A stretch of DNA of 64,000 nt. It comes from Neiella marina (GTDB taxonomy: Bacteria > Pseudomonadota > Gammaproteobacteria > Enterobacterales > Neiellaceae). Below the pieces are notes generated by a model that ran no database searches, was not told the origin of the DNA, and saw only the letters and a list, made by a program, of their open reading frames with translations. Position numbers and translations under genes: made by a program. Within the stretch, counting starts at the first letter, position 1. Each line of letters opens with the position of its first letter. Below are positions 27,786 to 37,960 of the stretch, one piece after another. Location: positions 17,015 to 81,014 of the forward strand of contig NZ_NGNS01000022.1 in the NCBI RefSeq assembly GCF_002165625.1, in the 5' to 3' direction.

Positions 27786-29252
27786 TTAAACCGCTTCTGC
27801 CAGCTCTGCTTCCTCAGATTTTTTCCAAGGTGCAGTGAGCTTGTCCCAGCAAGGGTTGTTCAACGTCATGTCCATATCGCGAGCGAAGATAGCGAAGCCA
27901 TCAAAGCCGTGGTAAGGACCTGAGTAATCCCAGCTGTGCATCTGACGGAAAGGCACGCCCATTTTCTGGAAGATGTACTTCTCTTTGACACCCGCGCCGA
28001 TTAGATCTGGCTTGAGTTTTTCGGCGAATTTTTCCAGCTCATAGCCGGTGACATCGTCGTAAATCAAAGTGGCATCTTTCACTTCAGGAATGGTCTTGGT
28101 GTAGTCATCGTTGTGGGCAAATTCATAGCCGGTACCAACAATTTCCATACCCAGATCTTCGTAGGCGCCAATCACGTGACGAGGGCGTAAACCACCGACG
28201 TACAGCATGACTTTCTTGCCTTCCAATAGTGGCTTGTACTTAGCAACGATGGGTTCCCACTGCTGGCGGTACTTAGCAATGACTTCTTCCGCTTTAGCTT
28301 GGATTTTCTCATCGAAGAAAGCAGCAATCTTGCGCAGCGACTCTTCACACTTGGTTGGGCCGAACAAGTTGTACTCCATCCATGGCACACCATATTTTTC
28401 TTCCATATGACGTGAGATGTAGTTCATTGAACGGTAACAGTGGATTAGGTTCAGCTTCACTTTCGGGCCGTTTTCCAGCTCGGCGATGGTGCCGTCACCA
28501 GACCACTGAGCCACTACGCGAAGACCGATTTCTTCAAGCAGAATACGAGAAGACCAAGCGTCACCACCGATGTTGTAGTCACCGATAATGGCAACGTCAT
28601 ACGGGGTTGTTTCGATCTCTTTATCTTCTGACTTGTCCAGTACGTAGTCACGCAAGGTATCGTTAGCAATGTGGTGACCCAATGACTGGCTGACACCACG
28701 GAAACCTTCACAACGCACAGGTACGATGGTTTTACCGATTTCAGCGCCTTTGCCTTTGGCAACGGCTTCGATGTCATCACCAATCAAACCAACCGGACAC
28801 TCCGACTGAATTGAAATACCTTTGTTCAGCGGGAACAGGGTTTCGATTTCATCAACAATGGCAGACAGTTTCTTGTCACCGCCGAATACGATGTCACGCT
28901 CTTGGAAATCAGAGGTGAAGTTCATGGTGCCGAAGCTATTCACGCCGGTCATACCGGTGTAGTAGTTACGACGACCAGCTCGTGAGTACTGACCGCAGCC
29001 AACTGGACCATGGGAAATATGCACCATGTCCTTGATTGGGCCCCATACCACACCTTTAGAACCGGCGTAGGCACAACCACGGGCAGTCATTACACCAGGC
29101 AAAGATTTACGGTTTGCAGTGACACACTTCTTGCCAGCCTGCTCGGTATCATTTGCCGTTAAATGTTTCAGGCGATCTTTTTTCGCCTTGTCTGGGTAAA
29201 CCTCAAGCACTTCACTGATGAGCGCCTGAGTTTCAGCTTTATCCATTGACAT
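27786..29252 (-). CDS. nifD: NifD, MoFe protein alpha subunit
   Basis: Alpha subunit of molybdenum nitrogenase, 488 residues. It carries [19 protein letters not shown] and [18 protein letters not shown] (P-cluster Cys), [11 protein letters not shown] (third Cys), the substrate-pocket segment [19 protein letters not shown] with its His, the FeMo-co Cys in [10 protein letters not shown], and the FeMo-co His in [14 protein letters not shown]. These identify Mo-type NifD rather than VnfD or AnfD. Start at 29252 (AGGAGA upstream) or two codons later. Confidence 0.98.
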   Translation of the reverse strand: MSMDKAETQALISEVLEVYPDKAKKDRLKHLTANDTEQAGKKCVTANRKSLPGVMTARGCAYAGSKGVVWGPIKDMVHISHGPVGCGQYSRAGRRNYYTGMTGVNSFGTMNFTSDFQERDIVFGGDKKLSAIVDEIETLFPLNKGISIQSECPVGLIGDDIEAVAKGKGAEIGKTIVPVRCEGFRGVSQSLGHHIANDTLRDYVLDKSEDKEIETTPYDVAIIGDYNIGGDAWSSRILLEEIGLRVVAQWSGDGTIAELENGPKVKLNLIHCYRSMNYISRHMEEKYGVPWMEYNLFGPTKCEESLRKIAAFFDEKIQAKAEEVIAKYRQQWEPIVAKYKPLLEGKKVMLYVGGLRPRHVIGAYEDLGMEIVGTGYEFAHNDDYTKTIPEVKDATLIYDDVTGYELEKFAEKLKPDLIGAGVKEKYIFQKMGVPFRQMHSWDYSGPYHGFDGFAIFARDMDMTLNNPCWDKLTAPWKKSEEAELAEAV

Positions 29253-29302
29253 AGTCTTCTCCTGAGAAGTTTGTCTAGTGGCAGGTTTGCTTGCTCAGTC
29301 GC

Positions 29303-30205
<903 letters not shown>

Positions 30206-30231
30206 TTAAAAACGGTTCCCGAATAGGACAG

Positions 30232-30247
30232 TGCGAAAACCACACCA
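30232..30247 (-). promoter_or_regulatory. nifHp: Sigma-54 promoter of nifH
   Basis: On the minus strand TGGTGTGGTTTTCGCA: GG-N10-GC with near-consensus -12. Transcript start near 30221, giving a leader of about 40 bases. Confidence 0.75.
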
Positions 30248-30341
30248 AGATCACACAACAAATTAAGCTATTGTTTTTATTGGGTTTATAAATTTAAGAA
30301 TAGAACAATGACCGATGAAGCCACAACAAATGGAGGTCTTT

Positions 30342-30357
30342 TGTCGTAATCAACACA
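30342..30357. promoter_or_regulatory. NifA upstream activating site for nifH
   Basis: TGTCGTAATCAACACA, exact TGT-N10-ACA, about 120-135 bases before the predicted start, the usual distance. Confidence 0.8.
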
Positions 30358-30367
30358 AACAATTTGC

Positions 30368-30600
30368 AGCAAAAAAGCAAAAACCCGCAGTCCATGCTGC
30401 GGGTTTGAAATCAGAGGGGCGCTACGGTGAACACAGAGGCCATGTGGCGGCTTATGCTTCGAAACGGTTTGCCTGATGCTCTTTTGAAGCATTGGATGAG
30501 TTGGATTCAACTAACCTTTTGAGCCGTCTGCACCACATCATCCGTTTGGCTTCTCAGCGCTTGGGGTAACCAATTGGCTGAGACTTATGATGTGAACTTA
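30368..30600 (-). ncRNA. Possible small RNA ending at an orphan terminator upstream of nifH
   Basis: A minus-strand terminator (30381-30406) lies upstream of the nifH promoter with no gene in front of it; the next gene to the right is on the other strand. The 200 bases before it can form local stems (for example GCTTCAAAAGAGC-type pairing near 30475) and have no reading frame. A small RNA or an attenuated transcript would explain the terminator. The 5' end is a guess. Confidence 0.3.
30381..30406 (-). terminator. Orphan intrinsic terminator
   Basis: Perfect 10-base stem AAACCCGCAG/CTGCGGGTTT with loop TCCATG, then TTGCTTTTTTG on the minus strand. It would insulate the nifH promoter from transcription coming from the right. 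Confidence 0.75.
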
Positions 30601-30761
30601 GTGTAGAAAGAAACATTGAGTGAGTGGCACTAAAGATCACACAAATAAGCCATCAAATTAGGTTAATTCGCTACAAAGTAATAAATTAGAAGTTAGTTTA
30701 ACCACATCAAAAGAAATTGAGATCTATTTCACTCTTTATTAAACATTAAAGGTATTGCCCG

Positions 30762-31250
30762 ATGCTTAAGCTTGATCGTTACGACAAACTGATCTTGGCG
30801 GAGATGCAACAAAATGGCCGCATCTCCAACCTCGAACTCGCAGAGAAGATCGGCCTGTCGCCAACTCCCTGTGCGCGCCGAGTAAAACGGCTAGAACAAA
30901 GTGGCATCATCAAAAAACACGTGACGCTGCTTGACCAAGAAGCACTAGAGCTGAAACTCACGGTGATTTTGTCGGTTTCCATGGACCGCCATACGCCAGA
31001 GCGCTTTGCCAATTTTGAAAAAATCATTGGCGATTTCCCAGAAGTCATCGAATGCAACATTGTGACCGGTCAATCCGCTGACTACCTACTTAGAGTGGTC
31101 GTGCCTGACATGGATTATTATCAGGCATTCTTACTCGGCCGCTTAACCCGCATCGAAGGGGTCACCGGCGTCCATTCCAGTTTTGTGTTAAGAAAAGTCA
31201 TTGATAAAACAGAGCTACCATTGGAGCCATATACTGGCACCCAGTTATAG
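30762..31250 (+). CDS. Lrp/AsnC-family regulator
   Basis: A 162-residue transcription regulator. Residues about 4-60 are the AsnC-type winged helix (LDRYDKLILAEMQQNGRISN, then GLSPTPCARRVKRLEQSGII); residues about 70-150 are the RAM effector-binding domain, with ECNIVTGQSADYLLRV and VTGVHSSFVLRKV. It is closest to the group that controls amino-acid catabolism or export rather than global Lrp. Divergent from nifH across 580 bases. No direct link to nif can be shown. Confidence 0.9.
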   Translation: MLKLDRYDKLILAEMQQNGRISNLELAEKIGLSPTPCARRVKRLEQSGIIKKHVTLLDQEALELKLTVILSVSMDRHTPERFANFEKIIGDFPEVIECNIVTGQSADYLLRVVVPDMDYYQAFLLGRLTRIEGVTGVHSSFVLRKVIDKTELPLEPYTGTQL

Positions 31251-31410
31251 TCAACGTGACTAAAATCTAATTTATTGATATTGCTGGTGCTTTGTTCACT
31301 AAAAAACTGCCTCGATCAATTTGTATTCAGCGCATTCTTTCGATGATAAATGCGCTCAGTCGGCAGACTGCTAACCCACACTACAAGTTAACAACAAGGA
31401 TCGAATTTCC

Positions 31411-32310
31411 ATGAATGGCCAGAATCTGGTTTCGCATATAAAGGCACTGTTGCCCCCCTTTACTATATTCATGCTCGTGCTAATCACCTCCACCAAGGTC
31501 AATGCAAACAACGACTATCCGCTTTATCAGCTGGGCAATGTTCACATTCGCACAATGACTACCGAGCTGACTAGTAATGGTGATTACGAGCTACATATTC
31601 GGCTACCCGCCGGTTACCATCAAAACACCACCAAACATTACCCAGTGGTGTACTACCTCGACGCTTACTGGCACACCCCGCTCATTAACAGTGTCATCGG
31701 CGGATTAGTTTACGATGGCAAGATGCCCGATGTGATTGCGGTGGGTATTGGTTACCCAGGGCCAAATGCCAACTACAACCAACTGCGAGAACGAGACTAT
31801 ATTCCTGCCGCAGATGCTGATGCCAACACCGGCGCCAAAGCATTTTTGTCGTTTATCGAACAACAGCTCATTCCCTACATTGAAGACAATTTTCGCGCCG
31901 ATCCCACGCGTCGTGCACTAGTCGGTAACTCTTATGGCGGCTTGTTTGCCCTATACAGCCTGCTTCACAAACCAGACTTGTTCCAAATGCACATCGCCGC
32001 GACACCAGCTTGGTATGTCAATGACCGACGATTGTTGATGGAAGAAAGCAAGCTGTACCGAAATGGCGGCGGCGTATTTGTCGAGTCAACCAAACAAGCG
32101 TTGAATAGCCGGTTTTATATGGCCGTGGGCGGTGCCGAAACGGTGGCTCATGTAATGGAAAGCAAGCTATTGGCAGAAGTACTTGCCACCCGCAATTACC
32201 CCGATTTTGTTTACCGTTTTGACGTTATTGAAGGCGAAGCTCATGGCGGCGTGACGCCAGCGGCATACAACCGCGGCTTCAGGCACATGTTTAACAACAC
32301 AAATCAGTGA
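31411..32310 (+). CDS. Exported esterase of the esterase D / Fes family
   Basis: A 299-residue alpha/beta hydrolase (PF00756). A signal peptide covers about residues 1-33 (ending near KVNA). YPVVYYLDAYW begins the fold, YGKM-type oxyanion part follows, the nucleophile Ser is in VGNSYGGLFALYSLL (near residue 173), and the His is in EGEAHGGVTP near the end. Relatives cleave S-formylglutathione, siderophore esters or acyl-sugar esters; there is no siderophore gene nearby, so the substrate is open. Single gene. Confidence 0.82.
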   Translation: MNGQNLVSHIKALLPPFTIFMLVLITSTKVNANNDYPLYQLGNVHIRTMTTELTSNGDYELHIRLPAGYHQNTTKHYPVVYYLDAYWHTPLINSVIGGLVYDGKMPDVIAVGIGYPGPNANYNQLRERDYIPAADADANTGAKAFLSFIEQQLIPYIEDNFRADPTRRALVGNSYGGLFALYSLLHKPDLFQMHIAATPAWYVNDRRLLMEESKLYRNGGGVFVESTKQALNSRFYMAVGGAETVAHVMESKLLAEVLATRNYPDFVYRFDVIEGEAHGGVTPAAYNRGFRHMFNNTNQ

Positions 32311-32338
32311 AAATCTTTTGGATGCCTCGCTGGAGCAA

Positions 32339-32692
32339 TTAGCCTCGGGATACCACTAGCAAATCATCAGCACATTTTTTCTGGTACACCGCGTTCCACC
32401 AATGTGATTCGGCAATACCTGTGGTTGCGGTCATCGCAATCACTTCTCGGGTTAACTCCTGAAAACGCTGATTCTTGGCTTTGTCAGCAAAGGCGACCTG
32501 AGCGCCTGCTGCCAGCTCGGGTTTGCTGTCGCTATCTTCTTGCTGAGCGAACTGAGGAATATGCTGATCAATATAGGTGGCAACAATCCGGCAATCCTGA
32601 ATTTTCTGCTCATCAGCCAGTGCAGGCATCGACAACAAGCTCACGCAGGCCACTGCAAATCCAACATTTCTAAACAACTTGAAGCTTGTCAT
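32339..32692 (-). CDS. Small exported protein under the TetR operator
   Basis: A 117-residue protein I do not recognise. Signal peptide about residues 1-26 (ending PALA), then a helical, Gln-rich mature part with two Cys (QDCRIV, KKCADD) that could form a disulphide. ATG at 32692 with AGGAGA upstream. An 18-base site of the same type as the one between the RND operon and tetR lies 35 bases upstream (32727-32744), so the gene probably answers to the same repressor. Convergent with the esterase gene. Confidence 0.7.
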   Translation of the reverse strand: MTSFKLFRNVGFAVACVSLLSMPALADEQKIQDCRIVATYIDQHIPQFAQQEDSDSKPELAAGAQVAFADKAKNQRFQELTREVIAMTATTGIAESHWWNAVYQKKCADDLLVVSRG

Positions 32693-32726
32693 GAGCAATC
32701 TCTCCTAGGTGATGACAATACAAAAT

Positions 32727-32744
32727 GTATACTTAAAAGTTTAC
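32727..32744. promoter_or_regulatory. TetR-type operator, site 1
   Basis: GTATACTTAAAAGTTTAC; its reverse complement matches the other three sites (32727, 37167, 39228, 39279) in the pattern GTAWACTTNNNRGTWTAC. Confidence 0.7.
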
Positions 32745-32849
32745 TTTTGTTGGCTGAACGCCAGCTGAATTAGCTCCGAGCATTCATCCATCGAACAGAG
32801 ACCCGAAATGAATGCCGAGCCATGTAAACTTGAGGTGAAAAAGATAGAA

Positions 32850-32876
32850 CACACTGCCTGCGAAGCAAGCAGTGTG
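32850..32876 (-). terminator. Probable terminator of the RND operon
   Basis: Stem CACACTGC/GCAGTGTG (32850-32857 with 32869-32876) plus inner TGC/GCA, followed on the minus strand by a broken T-run (TTCTATCTTTTTC). Confidence 0.6.
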
Positions 32877-32883
32877 GCTTGGA

Positions 32884-35800
32884 TTAGAGCGGATTTTTTA
32901 TCCGAAAAATCATGGCGTAGAACAGCGGGATCACCACCAAGGTGAGAATGGTGGCAAACAACAAGCCAAACATAATCGTCACTGACATGCTCTTGAAAAA
33001 CGGATCCATCAATAGCGGCGCCACACCAAGAATCGTGGTACATGCGCCAAGCATGACGGGTCTTGCGCGACTGGTTGCCGCTTTGATCACCGCCTGATAG
33101 GGCTTGGCGCCGGCATTGATTTCCTGATCCGCTTGGTCGACCAGGACAATGGCATTTTTGATCATCATACCAACCAAGCTCAAAAAGCCGAGCGTTGCCA
33201 TGAATTCAAAAGGCGTTTGGAATACGATTAATCCAACCGCGACACCAACCACTGCCAAAGGCACTGTTAGCCAAATGACCAAAGTTTGGCGAATACCGTT
33301 AAACATCAGGATCACCACCAACACCATGGCCGCAAAACCGTATGGCGCAGAAATAGCAATGGCTTCATCTGCTTCTTTGGCATTTTTGTACTCGCCGTAC
33401 CACTGCAATTCATAACCCGGCGGCAAGGCCATCGCTTCGATTTCTGTACGAATGCTGGCAAAGGCCTCTGAGGTCAGCACGCCTGGGGCTGGATCTGCTT
33501 GCGCCATAATCGTTGGCACCCGATCGAAGCGCTTTAGCACATCGTCTTGCCACACCACCTCAATCGATTCGAGCAGCTGGCTCACTTGAATAAAACGATT
33601 GCTTTTGGCACTAAACACCTGACTGTTTTCAATCGCCATTTGCTGATTGCGCTCATGCTCTGGCGAGCGCACCATAATCGGAATCAGATCTTTGCCTTGG
33701 CGATAGACGCCAACCTGTCGCCCGGCCAGCGTTTGCGCAATGGCCTGATTAACATCAAAGGAGGTTAAACCAAAGCGCTGCAGTTGATCGGCGGCATAGA
33801 CCGGTTGTAATACCGGAACCTGCTGGCGCCAATCATCTTGTATCGCAATCAGTTGTGGATTGGCATTCATAATGTCTTTGGCCTGCTCAGCCAATTGCCG
33901 CAACACCTTGCTATCGGGGCCGCGAAAGCCAGCTTCAATTTTTTTGCCGCCACCGGGACCAAGAACAAACTTCCACACCATAATGGCTGCATCCTGATAG
34001 TTTTCAGTCAGCTCAGTTTGTAGTTGCGCTAGCAGGTCATCGATACGGCGAAAATCATCAACGTCGACCAACAATTGGCCATAGCTAGGGTTTGCCGCTC
34101 CGGGTGAATACGTCAGCATGAAACGTAAACCGCCGGCGCCAATAAAGCTGCTGGTATTAGTGACGCCCTCTTTCGCTCGGACATCTTGTTCAATTTGCGC
34201 AAGCATCTGCTCTGTGCGGCTAATATCGGAGCCTTGGGGCAAGTACACATCAACTACAAACTGGGGCCGCTGCGACTCTGGCATAAAGCCCGGCGGAACG
34301 AAACGTAAGGCATAAATCGCCGTCACCAGAATGGAGAGAATCATCACAACTGTGGTTTTGCGGTGATGCAACACCCAAGTCAGCAGCCCCTGATAGCGAG
34401 TCATGAAGCCGCTCGGCTGTGTTGCTTTGTTACTTGATGCCGTCAGAAAGTCATGGCAAAGCAACGGCGTAATGGTGATGGCAAACACCCAACTGAGCAT
34501 CATTGAATAGAGGATCACCCAGAACAATGAGCCAGCATATTCGCCCATGTTCGACGGCGACAAGCCAATCGCACTGAATGCCAGAATGCCGACCACAGTG
34601 CCGCCCAGTAAAGGCCACTTAGTGTTATCAACCACCTCGGCAATGGCCTGCTTGCGGTCTAATTCAGGATTGTCACGAAGGCGCACCTGCACGCCATCGG
34701 CAATCACAATGGCATTATCAACCAACATGCCCAATGCGATGATTAGCGCCCCCAGTGAAATTCGTTGCATGGCGATGTCGTCAAACAACATCACACATAA
34801 GGTTGCCGCGACCGTCAGCAACAGCACAAAACCGATAATGGCACCGGAGCGCGCGCCCATGGCAAGCAACAACACAATAAATACAATAGCAACGGCCATT
34901 GCCAGATTGAGCACAAAATCCGCCACTGAATCGCGCACCGAATCCGACTGCAGCGAAATTTCATGCAGCTCAATGCCCATTGGACGCTGAGCTTCTAACT
35001 CGGCAATACGCGCTTTGACCGCATCGCCCATCGCCACCACATTGCCACCGGCGATATTAGAGATGCCCAAGCCAATAGCCCGCTGACCGTTGTAGCGCAT
35101 CATCATATCGACCGGCTCTTGGTAGCCATGGGTAACGGTGGCAATATCGCCAAGGCGGATCACTGTGTTATCCGAAGCGAGCGTCAAATGCAGGTTTTGC
35201 AGCTCATTGATGGACTGAAAATTACTGGCAGGGATCACCGGTACCCGCATGTTGTCAGTGGCAACGCTGCCGGCTACCGTCACTTGGTTTTGTCGTTCGA
35301 GTACGGCGAATACTTGCTCCATTGAAATATCAGCCTGCGCCAAGCGCTCGCTGGCAAACTCAACAAAAATGGCTTGTTGCTTTTCGGCTAAAGTTGCCGT
35401 TCGCGCCACCCCAGGCACCAACACGAGTTCGCGACGCAGCTCATCGACATAATCCTGTAATTGTTGATCGCTAAAACCCTCGCCGGTAATGGCATAAAAC
35501 TGCGCGTACACATCGCCAAAATCATCATTGACAATGGATGGCCCTGCGCCCGGCGGAAGCTGACTCTGGACATCATGGATCTTGCGCCGAAGCTTGTCCC
35601 AAAGCTGCTGCAACTCGGTATCGGTCTTGGCAAATTTCATCGCCATTTCAACCGTCACTTCTGACATACCAGGACGCGAGATCGATTCGACCTCTTTCAA
35701 CTCCTGCATTGACTGGACCGCACCTTCAATCAGATCGGTGACCTCATCAGCCACCTCTTGTGCTGTGGCGCCTTGATAAGGCGTGACAATCACCGCCTGA

Positions 35801-35928
35801 CGAATAACAAACTCAGGATCTTCAAACCGGCCCAATTGTTGATAACTGAGGTAGCCACCCAACAAGATCAGCGTGATCAACACCCAAACGCTGGTGCGCT
35901 TGGTAATGGTGTATTGCGCAATATTCAT
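32884..35928 (-). CDS. RND efflux permease (HAE1/AcrB type)
   Basis: Inner-membrane proton-driven pump, 1014 residues. Twelve membrane helices and two large periplasmic loops are seen; the relay Asp is in LGMLVDNAIVIADG (TM4). The N-terminus MNIAQYTITKRTSVWVLI places it in the branch with VexF/MexW-like and related pumps, shorter than AcrB. Paired with an adaptor four bases upstream; no outer-membrane TolC-type gene is adjacent, so it likely uses a shared one. Exports toxic compounds; the substrate is not predictable. The operon faces a TetR gene across an operator. Confidence 0.95.
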   Translation of the reverse strand: MNIAQYTITKRTSVWVLITLILLGGYLSYQQLGRFEDPEFVIRQAVIVTPYQGATAQEVADEVTDLIEGAVQSMQELKEVESISRPGMSEVTVEMAMKFAKTDTELQQLWDKLRRKIHDVQSQLPPGAGPSIVNDDFGDVYAQFYAITGEGFSDQQLQDYVDELRRELVLVPGVARTATLAEKQQAIFVEFASERLAQADISMEQVFAVLERQNQVTVAGSVATDNMRVPVIPASNFQSINELQNLHLTLASDNTVIRLGDIATVTHGYQEPVDMMMRYNGQRAIGLGISNIAGGNVVAMGDAVKARIAELEAQRPMGIELHEISLQSDSVRDSVADFVLNLAMAVAIVFIVLLLAMGARSGAIIGFVLLLTVAATLCVMLFDDIAMQRISLGALIIALGMLVDNAIVIADGVQVRLRDNPELDRKQAIAEVVDNTKWPLLGGTVVGILAFSAIGLSPSNMGEYAGSLFWVILYSMMLSWVFAITITPLLCHDFLTASSNKATQPSGFMTRYQGLLTWVLHHRKTTVVMILSILVTAIYALRFVPPGFMPESQRPQFVVDVYLPQGSDISRTEQMLAQIEQDVRAKEGVTNTSSFIGAGGLRFMLTYSPGAANPSYGQLLVDVDDFRRIDDLLAQLQTELTENYQDAAIMVWKFVLGPGGGKKIEAGFRGPDSKVLRQLAEQAKDIMNANPQLIAIQDDWRQQVPVLQPVYAADQLQRFGLTSFDVNQAIAQTLAGRQVGVYRQGKDLIPIMVRSPEHERNQQMAIENSQVFSAKSNRFIQVSQLLESIEVVWQDDVLKRFDRVPTIMAQADPAPGVLTSEAFASIRTEIEAMALPPGYELQWYGEYKNAKEADEAIAISAPYGFAAMVLVVILMFNGIRQTLVIWLTVPLAVVGVAVGLIVFQTPFEFMATLGFLSLVGMMIKNAIVLVDQADQEINAGAKPYQAVIKAATSRARPVMLGACTTILGVAPLLMDPFFKSMSVTIMFGLLFATILTLVVIPLFYAMIFRIKNPL

Positions 35929-35931
35929 CGA

Positions 35932-37044
35932 TTACCTCTGCGACTGGTGACTGATCGGTCGAACTTCAACGCCAGCTTGCAAACTGGCAGTACCGGCGAT
36001 GGCAATGCGCTCCCCCGCTTTTAGATTGGCGGTAATGGCAATGCGGTCGCCGAACAATGTGCCGGTTTCTACAAAGCGTTGCTCGGTGCGATTGTCCTGA
36101 TTGATGATCCAGACATATTGCTGGCCTTGATTGTCTGGCTGAACGGCAGTCAACGGCACGAAAATAAAGCCATCGACATCGAGCACCTTGTCGTCGGTAT
36201 CAGCATCCGTACGAGCAAAGACCCGAGCAGTCATCCCCGGCAAAATGCTGTGACCACGGACGTCTTCAAAAGCCAAAGTGACGGTATAGGTTTGGCTCGT
36301 TGGATCGGCTTGTGTGGTGTAGGATTTGACCCGCAATGGAAACAGCTCATCTGGCAGCACAGTTAACTGAGCAACTGCCTGATCGCTGTCGCTATCGAGC
36401 ATCATGATGTGGTCAGGCACCTGAATCGCCACCTCAAGGTTGTCGACATCGTGCAGCATTAAGATCACTTCATTGGCTTGCACCTGCACATGATTATCAA
36501 CCATGCGCTGGCCAATGACGCCGGCGAATGGCGCCAGCAACTGGGTATGGGCGAGTTGCTGATTGGCTTCGTTTAACCGATTTTCAGCCAACTGCAGACG
36601 TGTGGTGATCTGATCCATATCGCTCTTGGAAATGGCCTGATTCTGCTCAAACAACACACTGGCTCGCTGATGATCCGCTTGCGCGCTTTCATATTCAAGC
36701 TCAGCTGCCTTTTTGGCCAACTGCAAATCGCTCGATTCAAGCGTCGCTAGCAATTGCCCCGCTTCAACCACATCGCCCTCTTGCACCAGAATGGCAGTTA
36801 AACGACCTGCAATGCGAAACGATAAATCGGCCCGTTGCGCCGCCTGCACTGTGCCCGTCAGACTATGACCATTGGTCGTGGCGGCAGAAACCACTTCGGT
36901 CAACACCGGCCGAACAACGGCAGCTTGTGGCTGCTCTGGCGCAGGGCTACAAGCCACTACCGAACCGAACGCCACCACCGCAGCAACCATCACTAAGGCG
37001 GAGTGCCTGCCCTGACTGAAATGCCTACTCAATTTGTTTTTCAC
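35932..37044 (-). CDS. RND periplasmic adaptor lipoprotein
   Basis: Membrane-fusion protein linking the permease to the outer-membrane channel. About 370 residues: signal and lipobox (VVAFGSVVACS), a lipoyl half-motif with GRLTAILVQEGDVVEAGQ, a coiled-coil hairpin (about 85-150), then the second lipoyl half (LLAPFAGVIGQRMVDNH) and beta-barrel. I prefer the GTG at 37044, which has GAGG seven bases upstream; a TTG at 37101 would add 19 residues before the signal. Stop and the permease start are three bases apart. Confidence 0.93.
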   Translation of the reverse strand: MKNKLSRHFSQGRHSALVMVAAVVAFGSVVACSPAPEQPQAAVVRPVLTEVVSAATTNGHSLTGTVQAAQRADLSFRIAGRLTAILVQEGDVVEAGQLLATLESSDLQLAKKAAELEYESAQADHQRASVLFEQNQAISKSDMDQITTRLQLAENRLNEANQQLAHTQLLAPFAGVIGQRMVDNHVQVQANEVILMLHDVDNLEVAIQVPDHIMMLDSDSDQAVAQLTVLPDELFPLRVKSYTTQADPTSQTYTVTLAFEDVRGHSILPGMTARVFARTDADTDDKVLDVDGFIFVPLTAVQPDNQGQQYVWIINQDNRTEQRFVETGTLFGDRIAITANLKAGERIAIAGTASLQAGVEVRPISHQSQR

Positions 37045-37166
37045 GATATGCCTCAACTGCACAAAAAAAGATGAATCTGTGATGAGTAACTGGTGGTTCA
37101 ACAGGACAACCCCAGAAGTACAATCACAAGTTTATTTAAAACAAGATTAGCACGATTTAGAAACAA

Positions 37167-37184
37167 GTAAACTTATAAGTATAC
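37167..37184. promoter_or_regulatory. TetR-type operator, site 2 (RND/tetR intergenic)
   Basis: GTAAACTTATAAGTATAC, 18-base near-palindrome lying between the divergent RND operon and tetR gene, hence positioned to control both. Confidence 0.8.
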
Positions 37185-37246
37185 TTTTAGTTGTAAGCTG
37201 CTAATCTGGTGGGTGAGAACAGAGGCAAAAAGGTTAGTACACCAAG

Positions 37247-37855
37247 ATGAATCGGTCAGAACAAAAGCGTCAGTCCATTCTGAACGCTGCCAAACAAGAA
37301 TTTATTGAAAATGGCTTTGCTGGCGCCAACATGAACACGGTTTGTGATAAAGCGGAAGTGTCCAAGCGCACCTTGTATCGCCACTTTGAAAGCAAAGAAT
37401 TATTGTTTGAAGCCGTGCTGACAATCGAACAGCAACAGCTCGAAGCCCTCCGCGACTATCGCTTTGAGCCCAAAGTTGACCTGCGTCAGCAGTTAATCTC
37501 AATTACCCAGCAAGAAGCGCAGCGGTTGCTTGCGCCGCACGGCACGGCTCTGGCTCGCATGGTCGTGATGGAATTTTTCCGCCAGCCACAAATGGCCAAA
37601 GCTTTATCCGAACGGCTTTACCACACCCATGCGGTAACACCATGGCTTCAGCAGGCAATTGCCGCTGGCGCCATCAAGTCGGTGGATGCCAATGATGTGG
37701 CAGAAATTTATATGGCGTTGTTCAATGGCTTGTTTTTATGGCCGCAAATTCTGCAACTGGCACAGCCGATGGCGGCGGCGGAGCTCGGCAGCAAAATCGA
37801 ACTCGTTGTCGATACCTTCTTAAACAGCTACGGCAACTGTGAGTCGACGCAATAA
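37247..37855 (+). CDS. TetR-family repressor of the RND pump
   Basis: A 202-residue regulator. The N-terminal helix-turn-helix reads ILNAAKQEFIENGFAGANMNTVCDKAEVSKRTLYRHFESKELLF in the family layout; the C-terminal ligand domain resembles the AefR-type group. Divergent from the RND operon with an 18-base operator in between. The same operator occurs upstream of the small exported protein (32692) and twice upstream of the OmpV/MipA-like gene (39378), pointing to a local regulon of at least four units. DNA binding is inferred, not shown. Confidence 0.9.
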   Translation: MNRSEQKRQSILNAAKQEFIENGFAGANMNTVCDKAEVSKRTLYRHFESKELLFEAVLTIEQQQLEALRDYRFEPKVDLRQQLISITQQEAQRLLAPHGTALARMVVMEFFRQPQMAKALSERLYHTHAVTPWLQQAIAAGAIKSVDANDVAEIYMALFNGLFLWPQILQLAQPMAAAELGSKIELVVDTFLNSYGNCESTQ

Positions 37856-37916
37856 ATAACCAATCGAACGTAACAAATGGATGACAAATCCGGCAGACAT
37901 CATCGCGCTGACTTAT

Positions 37917-37938
37917 AACTAAAAGACGTCTTTTAGTT
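37917..37938. promoter_or_regulatory. 22-base perfect palindrome
   Basis: Centred on ACGT with arms AACTAAAAGAC/GTCTTTTAGTT, between tetR and the next gene, 23 bases before its ATG. Could be an operator or a loop-poor terminator of tetR. Confidence 0.45.
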
Positions 37939-37960
37939 GCTACGGAACAAAACGCCGACG

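Noticed and set aside
30286..30510. 74-codon frame on the minus strand upstream of nifH
   Set aside because: It runs across the terminator hairpin and the NifA site, has no ribosome site and no family match.
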